NCBI GenBank assembly: GCA_040390045.1
Contig: JAZJZC010000002.1
Location: 1-37,112 of the forward strand
DNA length: 37,112 nucleotides
From: Patescibacteria group bacterium
GTDB lineage: Bacteria; Patescibacteriota; Minisyncoccia; Phycocordibacterales; SIBU01
Reading direction: 5' to 3'
How positions within the stretch are numbered: the stretch's first letter is position 1; each line of letters begins with the position of its first letter. The position numbers were made by a program, and so were the translations under genes. A model generated the notes under the pieces. It was not told the origin of the DNA, did no database searches, and worked only from the letters and a program-made list of their open reading frames with translations. Positions 1 to 7,462 of the stretch are shown here, in pieces.

Positions 1-3
1 GAG

Positions 4-843
4 CTATTTCCCATTCCAAAATCTTTTTTCCGCGTGCACCAAAGCCTTGTTATTTTTTTCAGCGTTACTTTGTGAAGTACTCGAACCCTTTTTCGCGTCC
101 CAAATGTAAGCTTTTTGAGCGGTCAGTGAGAAAAGTTGATTGATTGCTCTGGCGAAACCAGAATCTTCGGCCACAAAAGAGGTTTTATCAGCAGGAGAAA
201 TAAAAGCCACAGTATTTCCATACACTGAAAGCAGATAGTCTCCATCAATTTCTGGAACCAGTAAAACTTCCTGGTTTTTCGAAATTTTCATTTGTTGTAG
301 TTTTTCTCTGGTCAGTGCACTGTCCCGCAACACGATTCGTGAGGCAGGACCCTTTTCAAAGTAAGTTTGTAAATCGAATGGTTTTCCACCGGAAGTTTTT
401 TCGTTTGTGATTGCAATCACTGTATTGGCGTGACCTTTTGCTGAAAGTATTTGTTTGTAGACAGTTTTAATACCCTCAACGCCCTCAAAAACATTCATCG
501 CTGTTTTGCTGGAGGTTTTTTCTGGGCGAGATAATTTTTGAAGATCAGCGGAAATTTCCTTGCCGATTTTTAAAACTTCACTGGCTTCCTTAAATCGAGC
601 TTCGGCGATTTTTGTTAACCGCTCTGGTGCGACAGGGGAGAAGATCTTAATACCGCGACGTTCAGAAACACTTACAAGACCCCTTTTTGAAAGAGATTCG
701 ATTAACACATAGGCGGTACTGCGATTGATTTGAGCTCGTTCTGCCACGTCAGTTACTACCGAACTGCCGAGTTCGAAAAGGGCTTTGTAGATAAGCGCCT
801 CTTTGCCCGAAAGACCCAATTTTTGAAGTTTTTCGACTACCAT
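4..843 (-). CDS. TrmB-family HTH transcriptional regulator
   Basis: This 279-residue protein has an N-terminal winged helix-turn-helix (about residues 8-75; LGLSGKEALIYKAL, then INRSTAYVLIESLSKRGLV), the pattern of TrmB-type regulators. A helical linker follows (about 78-105), then a C-terminal effector domain (about 110-250) resembling the ligand-binding part of the family. TrmB proteins usually respond to sugars, but nothing here identifies the ligand. The start is ATG at 843. A TATAAT box on the minus strand (856-851) ends seven bases before it, so the mRNA is probably leaderless. The gene is transcribed away from the next gene, and its target is unknown. The family call is fairly secure; the biological role is not. 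Confidence 0.75.
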   Translation of the reverse strand: MVVEKLQKLGLSGKEALIYKALFELGSSVVTDVAERAQINRSTAYVLIESLSKRGLVSVSERRGIKIFSPVAPERLTKIAEARFKEASEVLKIGKEISADLQKLSRPEKTSSKTAMNVFEGVEGIKTVYKQILSAKGHANTVIAITNEKTSGGKPFDLQTYFEKGPASRIVLRDSALTREKLQQMKISKNQEVLLVPEIDGDYLLSVYGNTVAFISPADKTSFVAEDSGFARAINQLFSLTAQKAYIWDAKKGSSTSQSNAEKNNKALVHAEKRFWNGK

Positions 844-850
844 GTTTGAT

Positions 851-856
851 ATTATA
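851..856 (-). promoter_or_regulatory. -10 box giving a leaderless regulator mRNA
   Basis: TATAAT on the minus strand lies seven bases before the ATG of the TrmB-type regulator. No convincing -35 box is visible. The spacing predicts that transcription starts at or next to the start codon. Confidence 0.5.
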
Positions 857-977
857 CACGAACAACAAAGATTTATGAAACTCCAAAAGAAAGGTCAGGT
901 TAGGCGAAAGGTAGAAGTTATCCACATTTTACTTTGAGTTTCATTGGCGTAAACTTAGGGTACAAAATAAGTTGATA

Positions 978-1343
978 ATGTTTAACAATAATTTTATGAC
1001 TAAACTTCAAAAAATTTGGCTTTGGGTATCGGTTGCGATGTTTGTGGTGCCGGAGGTGTTGTGGAGCCCGGTTGTAAATTTAGTTTTTGATTTTTTACAA
1101 AATAGTAATAATATAAAAATTTTAAGACCAAATTTTTTAACGAATTCAGACAACATAGGTTCCTTACTATCTATATTAGCCTTTCAATCAATAGGCCTAA
1201 TATCTAGCTTAATTCCGGTGTTTAAATCAAAATTGCCCACTCCTTTAAGATTTTTTATAATTTTTGTGTTATCGGTAACCTTGATAATTACCACCTGTCT
1301 CTTTTTTTTCGGATACTCGTTGCGTCATGGAATTAGTTTTTAA
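978..1343 (+). CDS. small membrane protein of unknown function
   Basis: A 121-residue protein rich in Leu, Ile, Val and Phe with three likely membrane segments (about residues 8-30, 55-75 and 88-112). I chose the ATG at 978; a TTG six bases upstream is possible but less likely. No recognised motif and no clear Shine-Dalgarno sequence. It lies alone between a divergent regulator and a secreted lipase with 171 bases before the next start. Could be a family-specific membrane protein; no function is proposed. Confidence 0.5.
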   Translation: MFNNNFMTKLQKIWLWVSVAMFVVPEVLWSPVVNLVFDFLQNSNNIKILRPNFLTNSDNIGSLLSILAFQSIGLISSLIPVFKSKLPTPLRFFIIFVLSVTLIITTCLFFFGYSLRHGISF

Positions 1344-1514
1344 TATCGCTTAGATTTTTAGCTGACGATTTGTTGCCCAAAGTCTACCCCCCCCAGAAAG
1401 AGGTTTTTTTTCAACTTAAGTATGAAAAGATATTTATTGTTATCAACAGTTGACAACAATTTAATATCTTTTAAACTTAAGCTAGTGTTCAAGTTTATTA
1501 GTTATTAAAATTTA

Positions 1515-4322
1515 ATGAATAAAAAGCTTCTTTTTGTTTTCGCAATTCTTTTCTCTTTATTTTTATATTCATCTGCTCATGCTTTTATTGCATTTCCATT
1601 TTTTAATATCACAATCAATAAGGTTGCTGTTGGCGGAGATGACAATTTTAATTTTCACATACTAGCCACTCCAGCTGGTAATGCCCTTCCATATCTTAAT
1701 GATCAGTTTAGTGTTCAAACCGAAAGTGGAACTGGTTCAAGTTTGTATTCTCATGTAACTGGAGATGGTGACCATTATTATCTTACGGAGAACTCCTTGG
1801 AAGGGTGGAAAAATACAGATGTGACTTGTAGCAGTAACAACCCGAATGTTACAACTTCTTTTGTTAATGGAAGACTTGCCATTATTGCGCGTCAATACAG
1901 TTCTATTGAATGTACTTTTACAAACACAAAACAAGTTGAAAAAACTCCAGTTTTGATTGTGCCGGGGATATTGGGGACTAATCTTGAAAAAGATGGGGGA
2001 AGGTTGTGGTTAGATTTAAATCACAATTTAATTGACGTTGGGGATCAATTTATGGACCCACTTCAATTTAAAAACAACTTAACGCCAATAGATACAAATT
2101 TGATTGTGGGTGACGTGGTTGGCAAGCCAAGCACTTTTTATAATTATACCGATGGCCTTATTAAAGACCTCCAATCCCAAGGCTACACCGAAGGGGAATC
2201 GGCAACTTCGACCTTATTCACTTTCCCATACGATTGGCGCTATGGGGTAACGGGAAATTATCCCGATGGGAAAACCAATGTTGATTTACTCCAACAGAAA
2301 ATTGAAGACATTAAAACACTTACGGGTAGTGATAAGGTAGATATTATTGCTCACAGCACAGGCGGATTGATCGTCAAAAAATATATTGAAAATAATCTCA
2401 GCGGCCATTCCATCGACAAAGCGGTTTTTGTTGGTGTACCAAATCTTGGCGCACCAAAAGCCGTCAAAACTCTGCTTCAAGGTGACAATTTCGGAATCCC
2501 ATTTTTAGCCGATGAAGAGATGAAGAAAATTTCAGCAAATTTGCCTGTGGCGTATGAACTTGCGCCGAGTGAAAGCTATGTTACTAACAACGGCAGTTAC
2601 ATTAAAATTTTTACCTACAATTTTCCACATAATTCAGAAAAAGATTTAAGTTTCAGCGAGGTAAAAGACTTTTTGGTGTCAGATCACGGCCTCAATTCTT
2701 TGGCGGTAACTAATGCAGTTGCGTTGCATTCAAGTATTTTTGATTATTCGGACCCACGCAACGCAGGAGTCGATGCGTATTCTATTGTCGGGTGTAAAAG
2801 TGGAACTCTTTCTACAATAAAAGAGTTCAGAAAAAATGATGGGCAAACTGTTTTGTATCAAACTGATGATACGACAGGGGACGGGACGGTGCCAATGACC
2901 AGTGCCGAAAGCTTGCCAGTTTATGACGATCATCTTTTTTATGCGCCCAAGGTTGAACATGGGAAAATGCTGAGCGCTGATGGTGTTCGGCAGAAAATTG
3001 TAAATATTATAACCGGCGGCGCACTCCCTGTTGGTGGCAAAGTGATTTCGAAGCCAGAGCTTGAAGATGATCCAACACAATGCGAACTTCACGGACATTG
3101 GTTTGGAATTTTTAGCCCGGTTTCGATTGCAATTACTGACGAAGTGGGTAATCACGCAGGGCTTGCCTCTGACGGCAGTATCCAAAATGATATTCCAGGA
3201 GCTGATTATCAGATAATGGGCGAGCATAAATTTATTTTTCTTCCCGATGATGCGGGGCAAACCTACACAATTGGTCTTACGGGCACTGGAGATGGAACAT
3301 TCACGTTCAAAGACCAAAAGATAGATGGTGGCCAGCCCGGAGAGACGCAAGCGTTTGTAAATATTCCCGTAACACAAGGCGCGAGTGGGGGTATTGCGGT
3401 GGGAGAAGCCGTAGGGGAAACTGTTTTGTCTTTCGACACCAACCACGATGGAAATCCAGAAATTATTCCCACGTCAGCTATTTTAAATTCTGAACAATCA
3501 CAAGATGTCACGTTACCAATTTCCACTTCTACAATTTCGGGTGTTGTGGGAAGCGCTGGTTTTTATCGAAGTGATGTTACGGTCAGGCTTTCAGCGAGCG
3601 ATCCGGTTGTTTCAGGTCAGGAAAGTAACACCTCTGGCGTTTTGGAGACTAAATACAATCTCGATGGTGCTGGGTTTCAAATGTACAGTGCGTCCATGTC
3701 AATTTTAATTTCCACTGAAGGTTTGCATACACTCAAATTTTTCTCTACTGATAAAGCGGGCAATAATGAGCAGGAGCAAATTGTTACTTTTAAAATAGAT
3801 AAAACTGCGCCAACAATTAAAATTATTTCGCCGGTGCAGAAGGACTATCTTCGTTCGGACTCAATTGTTGTAAACGCCACTTCGAGTGATAATTTTTCCG
3901 GAGTTTCTATGTTTGGTTTAGCTTTTGACACCAGAAAAGTTAAAAATACTGATGCTGTTGATTTGTTTTATGAAAAACTCGGTGATCACTCGTTCTTTGC
4001 AAGCTCAACCGATTTCGCCGGCAACGCTATTGCATCGTCAACTCAATTTAGAATTATCGCCACACCCGCCAGTCTCATTTCCGATATCGAACGCGCCTAC
4101 ACACTTGGTTGGATTACTAACAAATCAACTAGAGACAGTTTGATACTTCAAGTTAAAGCTTCAACCATTATCGTAAAAAAGTTAGGGAACAACGTACCCG
4201 CGCTCGATAAAATTCTCGGTAAACTTTTCCTCAAAGAATTGGCCGCGTTGCATCCAAAATATGTAAACGGTAAGGCATATACCCTTTTGACAGAGGATAC
4301 TAATTGGTTGATCAACAATTAA
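1515..4322 (+). CDS. secreted LCAT-type alpha/beta-hydrolase (lipase/acyltransferase) with C-terminal adhesion domains
   Basis: This 935-residue protein starts with a signal peptide (about 1-23, ending AHA). Residues 30-140 form a beta-rich domain, possibly prealbumin-like. The hydrolase domain (about 143-500) opens with PVLIVPGILGTNL, typical of lecithin:cholesterol acyltransferase-like lipases. The nucleophile is Ser281 in AHSTGG; TGDGTVP (Asp456) and VEHGKM (His482) complete a plausible triad. DTNHDGNPEI (641-650) looks calcium-binding. Residues about 675-765 look like an OmpL47/Ig-like beta domain, and about 855-935 resemble a C-terminal FIMAH-like helical domain. It probably acts on lipids or esters outside the cell or on the surface of a host or neighbour. 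The substrate is unknown. The hydrolase call is strong; the flanking domain names are tentative. Confidence 0.8.
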   Translation: MNKKLLFVFAILFSLFLYSSAHAFIAFPFFNITINKVAVGGDDNFNFHILATPAGNALPYLNDQFSVQTESGTGSSLYSHVTGDGDHYYLTENSLEGWKNTDVTCSSNNPNVTTSFVNGRLAIIARQYSSIECTFTNTKQVEKTPVLIVPGILGTNLEKDGGRLWLDLNHNLIDVGDQFMDPLQFKNNLTPIDTNLIVGDVVGKPSTFYNYTDGLIKDLQSQGYTEGESATSTLFTFPYDWRYGVTGNYPDGKTNVDLLQQKIEDIKTLTGSDKVDIIAHSTGGLIVKKYIENNLSGHSIDKAVFVGVPNLGAPKAVKTLLQGDNFGIPFLADEEMKKISANLPVAYELAPSESYVTNNGSYIKIFTYNFPHNSEKDLSFSEVKDFLVSDHGLNSLAVTNAVALHSSIFDYSDPRNAGVDAYSIVGCKSGTLSTIKEFRKNDGQTVLYQTDDTTGDGTVPMTSAESLPVYDDHLFYAPKVEHGKMLSADGVRQKIVNIITGGALPVGGKVISKPELEDDPTQCELHGHWFGIFSPVSIAITDEVGNHAGLASDGSIQNDIPGADYQIMGEHKFIFLPDDAGQTYTIGLTGTGDGTFTFKDQKIDGGQPGETQAFVNIPVTQGASGGIAVGEAVGETVLSFDTNHDGNPEIIPTSAILNSEQSQDVTLPISTSTISGVVGSAGFYRSDVTVRLSASDPVVSGQESNTSGVLETKYNLDGAGFQMYSASMSILISTEGLHTLKFFSTDKAGNNEQEQIVTFKIDKTAPTIKIISPVQKDYLRSDSIVVNATSSDNFSGVSMFGLAFDTRKVKNTDAVDLFYEKLGDHSFFASSTDFAGNAIASSTQFRIIATPASLISDIERAYTLGWITNKSTRDSLILQVKASTIIVKKLGNNVPALDKILGKLFLKELAALHPKYVNGKAYTLLTEDTNWLINN

Positions 4323-4350
4323 AAGCTAAAGCTAAGCTAGAACTGTGAAG

Positions 4351-4378
4351 TTGACAGTTTTTGAGAAGCTGGTACGAT
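4351..4378 (+). promoter_or_regulatory. sigma-70-type promoter of the T-box leader
   Basis: A perfect TTGACA (4351-4356), a 16-base spacer and TACGAT (4373-4378) precede the leader. Transcription would start near 4385, leaving about 390 bases of untranslated leader before the first start codon at 4779. Confidence 0.65.
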
Positions 4379-4427
4379 TGATTTAGGTTGAAAATCACAA
4401 TATCCATATCTAGTTCCTCTGAAGGAA

Positions 4428-4463
4428 TGCGGATTTGCGCGGAACAAACGCGGAAAGACGCTG
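4428..4463 (+). repeat. CGCGGA array with 10/11-base period
   Basis: The words GCGGATTTG, CGCGGAACAA, CGCGGAAAGA and CGCTGAA start at about 4429, 4438, 4449 and 4459, a 10-11 base period. The same word with the same period occurs inside rnhA at 22523-22564. Confidence 0.6.
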
Positions 4464-4605
4464 AATCAGGGGGTTGGGGCTAGGTTGCTGGGCGGAAGCT
4501 TGGCGGATGGCCTGTGCGCAAGTGCAGGTCCGGTGTCCTCCGTAACCAAGGGAAAATTGATGTCGTTCCGAGCGCAAGCGAGGGAGTCTGAGTCAATAAG
4601 GTTTT

Positions 4606-4640
4606 GGTCATGCTCCATGTTCTATGGTTCATGTTCCATG
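4606..4640 (+). repeat. heptamer array, TTCCATG family, in the T-box leader
   Basis: Five consecutive 7-mers (GGTCATG, CTCCATG, TTCTATG, GTTCATG, TTCCATG) end seven bases before the T-box sequence. The ends GTCATG (4607) and CATGAC (4637) can pair. The same family appears as inverted arms at 12196-12321. Confidence 0.65.
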
Positions 4641-4778
4641 ACAAAGCAGGGTGGCACCACGGGTAATTTATCCTGAGAGAAATCGAAGGAAGTAAATCTC
4701 GTCCTTAGCATCGCAACATTGTTGCGGTATTGAGGACGGGATTTTTGTTTTCTCAACAACAACGAAAGGCAGTTCTCT

Positions 4779-4982
4779 ATGAATGAAAAAAATGAGCCCT
4801 TCCGCAAGTTCTGTGTATCCTGTCAGATGGAAACAGAATTTGTAAGGGTTGGTCAGACTGATCCATCGGGCGGCACTTGGTTGACTAGGCCAACTTCGGA
4901 ACCACTGTTGCAATGTCTTAGGTGCAAAACAGTGACCTCCAAAAGTTCTGCCAGAAAAAGATCACGATCGACGGGTTGGTAG
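4779..4982 (+). CDS. small zinc-ribbon-like protein under T-box control
   Basis: This 67-residue protein has CVSC (residues 12-15) and CLRC (about 46-49), the spacing of a four-cysteine zinc ribbon, and a basic tail (SARKRSRSTGW). A GAAAGG Shine-Dalgarno sequence lies about nine bases before the ATG. It is the first gene after the T-box terminator, so its expression should depend on antitermination by uncharged tRNA. It could be a regulator or small zinc protein. It resembles B. subtilis anti-TRAP only in being a small, cysteine-rich protein behind a T-box; the sequence is not obviously homologous. Function unknown. Confidence 0.6.
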   Translation: MNEKNEPFRKFCVSCQMETEFVRVGQTDPSGGTWLTRPTSEPLLQCLRCKTVTSKSSARKRSRSTGW

Positions 4983-5019
4983 ATGGTAAACAAAAATCGT
5001 TCTCAAAAAGTTCTTTAAT

Positions 5020-5289
5020 ATGAGCGCACTCACATTACACGAGATACCACATTCTGGTTTCTCAATCCACGCAGTTCTTTGTTCTTGCGACAGCGAGCCC
5101 AGGACATTTGAGTTTGAAATACTCGACACGGGACACGTGAGGTGTCCGAAATGTTATCATATCCTTGTGTTTTGCAAGCATTGCAGCACTTTCACTGCTG
5201 ACCAACGAGGAGAAGAAAATTTTTCCATTGAGTTTGGTAGCGGTCACACTTGGGTATGTTTCGGCTGCGGTAAACCGAAGTATGCGTGA
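5020..5289 (+). CDS. small cysteine-rich (double zinc-ribbon-like) protein
   Basis: An 89-residue protein with four CxxC-type pairs: CSC (22-24), CPKC (42-45), CKHC (52-55) and CFGC (80-83). This suggests two zinc sites. It starts 37 bases after the preceding small zinc-ribbon gene, with no promoter or terminator between, so the two probably share the T-box-controlled transcript. A strong terminator follows, so this pair may be the whole T-box operon. No family recognised. Confidence 0.6.
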   Translation: MSALTLHEIPHSGFSIHAVLCSCDSEPRTFEFEILDTGHVRCPKCYHILVFCKHCSTFTADQRGEENFSIEFGSGHTWVCFGCGKPKYA

Positions 5290-5301
5290 CAGATATGTAC
5301 A

Positions 5302-5354
5302 AAGTCTTTCCCCAATTTTGCACCTCGCTGCAAAATTGGGGAGGGCTTATTTTT
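5302..5354 (+). terminator. strong intrinsic terminator before trpB
   Basis: CCCCAATTTTGC (5310-5321) pairs perfectly with GCAAAATTGGGG (5330-5341). The stem extends outward with AAG(T)CTTT against AGGGCTT, and TTTTT follows at 5350-5354. It separates the T-box cassette from trpBA. Confidence 0.75.
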
Positions 5355-5384
5355 AAATTAAACCACTATAGGTTAATTAACAAA

Positions 5385-6611
5385 ATGAAAAAAACAAAAG
5401 AAAAATTTGACGGACATTTTGGAAAATTTGGTGGACGCTACGTTCCCGAAATGCTTATTCCCGCACTCGAAGAGCTTGAGGCTGAGTATGAAAAAGCCAA
5501 AAAAGATCCAGAATTTAAAAAAGAATTTGAGTATCACCTTGAAACGTTTTCTGGTAGACCAACGCCATTAACTTTCGCTAAAAATTTAACCGAAAAACTT
5601 GGTGGCGCGAAAATTTATTTTAAAAATGAAGGTCTTAATATTACCGGGGCGCACAAAATTACTCACTGCATCGGCCAAGCGCTTCTCGCTAAACGCATGG
5701 GTAAAACTACTCTGATTGCAGAAACTGGAGCGGGACAGCATGGTGTTGCTACGGCAACTGTAGCGGCTAAATTTGGATTTTCATGCAAAGTTTTTATGGG
5801 CGCAACGGATATGGCTCGCCAACGACCGAATGTTTTTTTGATGGAGCAACTAGGCGCCACTGTTATTCCTGTTGAGTTTGGTTCGAAGACCTTGAAAGAT
5901 GCGGTGAACGCTGCGCTTAAGGACTGGATTGAGAATGTTACAACCAGTCACTATCTTTTAGGTTCAGTGGTGGGACCACACCCATATCCTTCGATGACCA
6001 GAGATTTTCAAGCGGTGGTTGGGAGGGAAGTTCGAAAACAGATTGTAGAAGCTGAAGGAAAATTACCTGATTATATTATTGCGTGTGTTGGTGGTGGAAG
6101 TAACGCAATGGGAATTTTTAATGAATTTCTAGCTGACGCGTCGGTTACACTTTTTGGTGTTGAAGCTGGCGGACGAGGAAGAAAAGTTGGCGAACACGCC
6201 TCTCGTTTTAATGGCGGGTCGGTCGGAGTTGTCGAGGGTTTCAAGTCATTTTTCTTACAGGATGACGACGGACAAATTCAAAAAACTCATAGTATTTCGG
6301 CCGGACTTGATTATGCAGGAATCGGGCCCCAATTGGCATATCTAAAAGAGGAACGCAGGGTTGAATTTCATTCTGCGACTGACATTGAAGTGCTCGGAGC
6401 TTTCAAGCACTTGGCGCGAACAGAGGGAATTATTGCGGCGCTTGAGTCGCTTCATGCTGTAGCCTACGCTATAAAACTTGCCCCAAAACTTTCTAAGGAA
6501 AAAATTATTGTAGTGAATGTTTCAGGTCGAGGTGATAAGGATCTTTTTATTCTGACGGAAGCTCTCAATGACCAGGGGTTCAAAGATTTTTTACGAACAA
6601 AAGTACAATAA
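5385..6611 (+). CDS. trpB: tryptophan synthase beta chain
   Basis: This 408-residue enzyme joins indole and L-serine to make L-tryptophan using pyridoxal phosphate, in the cytoplasm and normally as an alpha2-beta2 complex with TrpA. The start [20 protein letters not shown] matches TrpB N-termini, so I reject the upstream in-frame extension to 5286, which translates the terminator. Lys91 in TGAHK is the cofactor lysine, Glu113 in AETGAGQHG is the catalytic acid, and GGGSNA binds the phosphate. Full length. trpA follows after four bases. A terminator lies just upstream; a weak TATAGG near 5370 may provide a private promoter, or T-box readthrough may reach it. No other trp genes are in the window. 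Confidence 0.97.
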   Translation: MKKTKEKFDGHFGKFGGRYVPEMLIPALEELEAEYEKAKKDPEFKKEFEYHLETFSGRPTPLTFAKNLTEKLGGAKIYFKNEGLNITGAHKITHCIGQALLAKRMGKTTLIAETGAGQHGVATATVAAKFGFSCKVFMGATDMARQRPNVFLMEQLGATVIPVEFGSKTLKDAVNAALKDWIENVTTSHYLLGSVVGPHPYPSMTRDFQAVVGREVRKQIVEAEGKLPDYIIACVGGGSNAMGIFNEFLADASVTLFGVEAGGRGRKVGEHASRFNGGSVGVVEGFKSFFLQDDDGQIQKTHSISAGLDYAGIGPQLAYLKEERRVEFHSATDIEVLGAFKHLARTEGIIAALESLHAVAYAIKLAPKLSKEKIIVVNVSGRGDKDLFILTEALNDQGFKDFLRTKVQ

Positions 6612-6615
6612 ATAT

Positions 6616-7410
6616 ATGAATCCTATTGATAAAAAGTTAGAGGAAATAAAAAAAAGAGGAACTGTTGGTCTTATGACCCACGTAGTGGTCGGGTACCCCA
6701 ATCTTAAAATGACAGTTGAGATCGTAAAAACTATGGCAAAAGCCGGAGCTGATTTTGTTGAACTTCAAATACCATTTTCTGATCCGTTGGCGGATGGGCC
6801 AACAATCATGAAGGCGTGTGAGAAATCTCTGGAACAAGGTACCAAAGTTTCTGATGCTTTCATCGTTGCTAAAAAATTATCGCGCGAAGTTAGTGTCCCG
6901 CTTTTGTTTATGGCGTATTTTAATACGGTTTTTGTTTATGGTGTGGAAAAATTCTGCACAGAAGCAAAAGTCGCAGGAATTTCAGGTCTCATTGTGCCCG
7001 ATATGCCCCTTGAGGAAGAAAGTCGTGAACATTTGGAGGGGTATGCTAAAAAAAATGGATTGTATCTTTTGTCCGTTGTTGCGCCCGTGTCTACAAAAGA
7101 TCGGTTACAAAAAAATGCTCTCGTTGCGAGAGGTTTTGTCTATTGTTCCGCCCGGCAGGGAATTACAGGGGCGAAAAAAAGTTTGGATCCAAATTTAACC
7201 AAGTATTTAAAAACCGTTCGGCGTTTCTTTAAAATTCCAGTCGCGGTCGGTTTTGGCATTTCCCGTCGAGAACAAGTTGATGTAATCGCCGCTTATGCCG
7301 ACGTTGTGGTCGTTGGGAGTGCCATAATCGATCTTATACACAAATCAGACTCAAAAAAAGTGCTTACAAATGTTGAGCACTTTGTCAGAGAGCTCTGTGT
7401 AAAGAAATAG
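6616..7410 (+). CDS. trpA: tryptophan synthase alpha chain
   Basis: This 264-residue subunit cleaves indole-3-glycerol phosphate to indole and glyceraldehyde 3-phosphate and passes indole to TrpB. Glu49 (in FVELQIPFSDPLADGP) and Asp60 are the catalytic acids and fall at the classic residue numbers. The phosphate-binding end (VGFGIS, VVVGSAII) is present, and GITGAK replaces the usual GVTGA loop. The ATG at 6616 lies four bases after the trpB stop, which fits translational coupling; an in-frame start at 6568 inside trpB is rejected. Without trpC or trpF nearby, the indole-glycerol-phosphate source is not evident here. Confidence 0.96.
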   Translation: MNPIDKKLEEIKKRGTVGLMTHVVVGYPNLKMTVEIVKTMAKAGADFVELQIPFSDPLADGPTIMKACEKSLEQGTKVSDAFIVAKKLSREVSVPLLFMAYFNTVFVYGVEKFCTEAKVAGISGLIVPDMPLEEESREHLEGYAKKNGLYLLSVVAPVSTKDRLQKNALVARGFVYCSARQGITGAKKSLDPNLTKYLKTVRRFFKIPVAVGFGISRREQVDVIAAYADVVVVGSAIIDLIHKSDSKKVLTNVEHFVRELCVKK

Positions 7411-7444
7411 GGTTTTATGTGTGGAGAAGGGCTCGGTTGTTTTC

Positions 7445-7453
7445 TGCTATAAT
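7445..7453 (+). promoter_or_regulatory. extended -10 promoter of pilB
   Basis: TGcTATAAT ends nine bases before the pilB ATG at 7463, predicting a leader of only two or three bases. Confidence 0.55.
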
Positions 7454-7462
7454 AAGTAGCAA

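Larger units (their letters stand above)
4385..4746 (+). ncRNA. T-box leader (tRNA-sensing riboswitch) with terminator/antiterminator
   Basis: The T-box sequence AGGGTGGCACCACGGG (4648-4663) matches the AGGGUGGNACCGCG consensus at 13 of 14 positions. It can pair with CTCGTCCTT (4698-4706) to form the standard antiterminator: AGGG with CCTT, ACGGG with CTCGT, and the UGGCACC bulge between. The competing terminator uses 4694-4705 against 4733-4744 with an inner CGCAAC/GTTGCG stem, then TTTTTGTTTT. Upstream, 4499-4550 folds as CTTGG/CCAAG, CGGA/TCCG and CCTGTGC/GTGCAGG with a GCAA loop. I could not place stem I or read the specifier codon, so the sensed tRNA is unknown. The leader also contains a decamer array (4428-4463) and a heptamer array (4606-4640). 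This region accounts for the longest gene-free stretch in the window. Confidence 0.8.

Noticed and set aside
2730-3446. Long reverse-strand frame inside the lipase gene
   Set aside because: It overlaps a clear forward gene with catalytic motifs and has no protein-like features; a shadow frame.
4475-4560. SRP RNA or RNase P RNA in the leader region
   Set aside because: The hairpin with a GCAA loop lacks the conserved SRP tetraloop context and RNase P P4 sequence.
4485-4676. Short forward frame in the T-box leader (contains SFRAQARES)
   Set aside because: It runs through the T-box sequence and RNA hairpins. The segment looks like dispersed-repeat translation rather than a gene.
4779-5289. Anti-TRAP homologs
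   Set aside because: Only the T-box context and small Cys-rich size fit; the CxxC spacing and sequence do not match anti-TRAP, and no TRAP gene is visible.
5286-5384. Upstream in-frame extension of trpB
   Set aside because: It would translate a perfect terminator hairpin, and family N-termini begin at MKKTKEKF.
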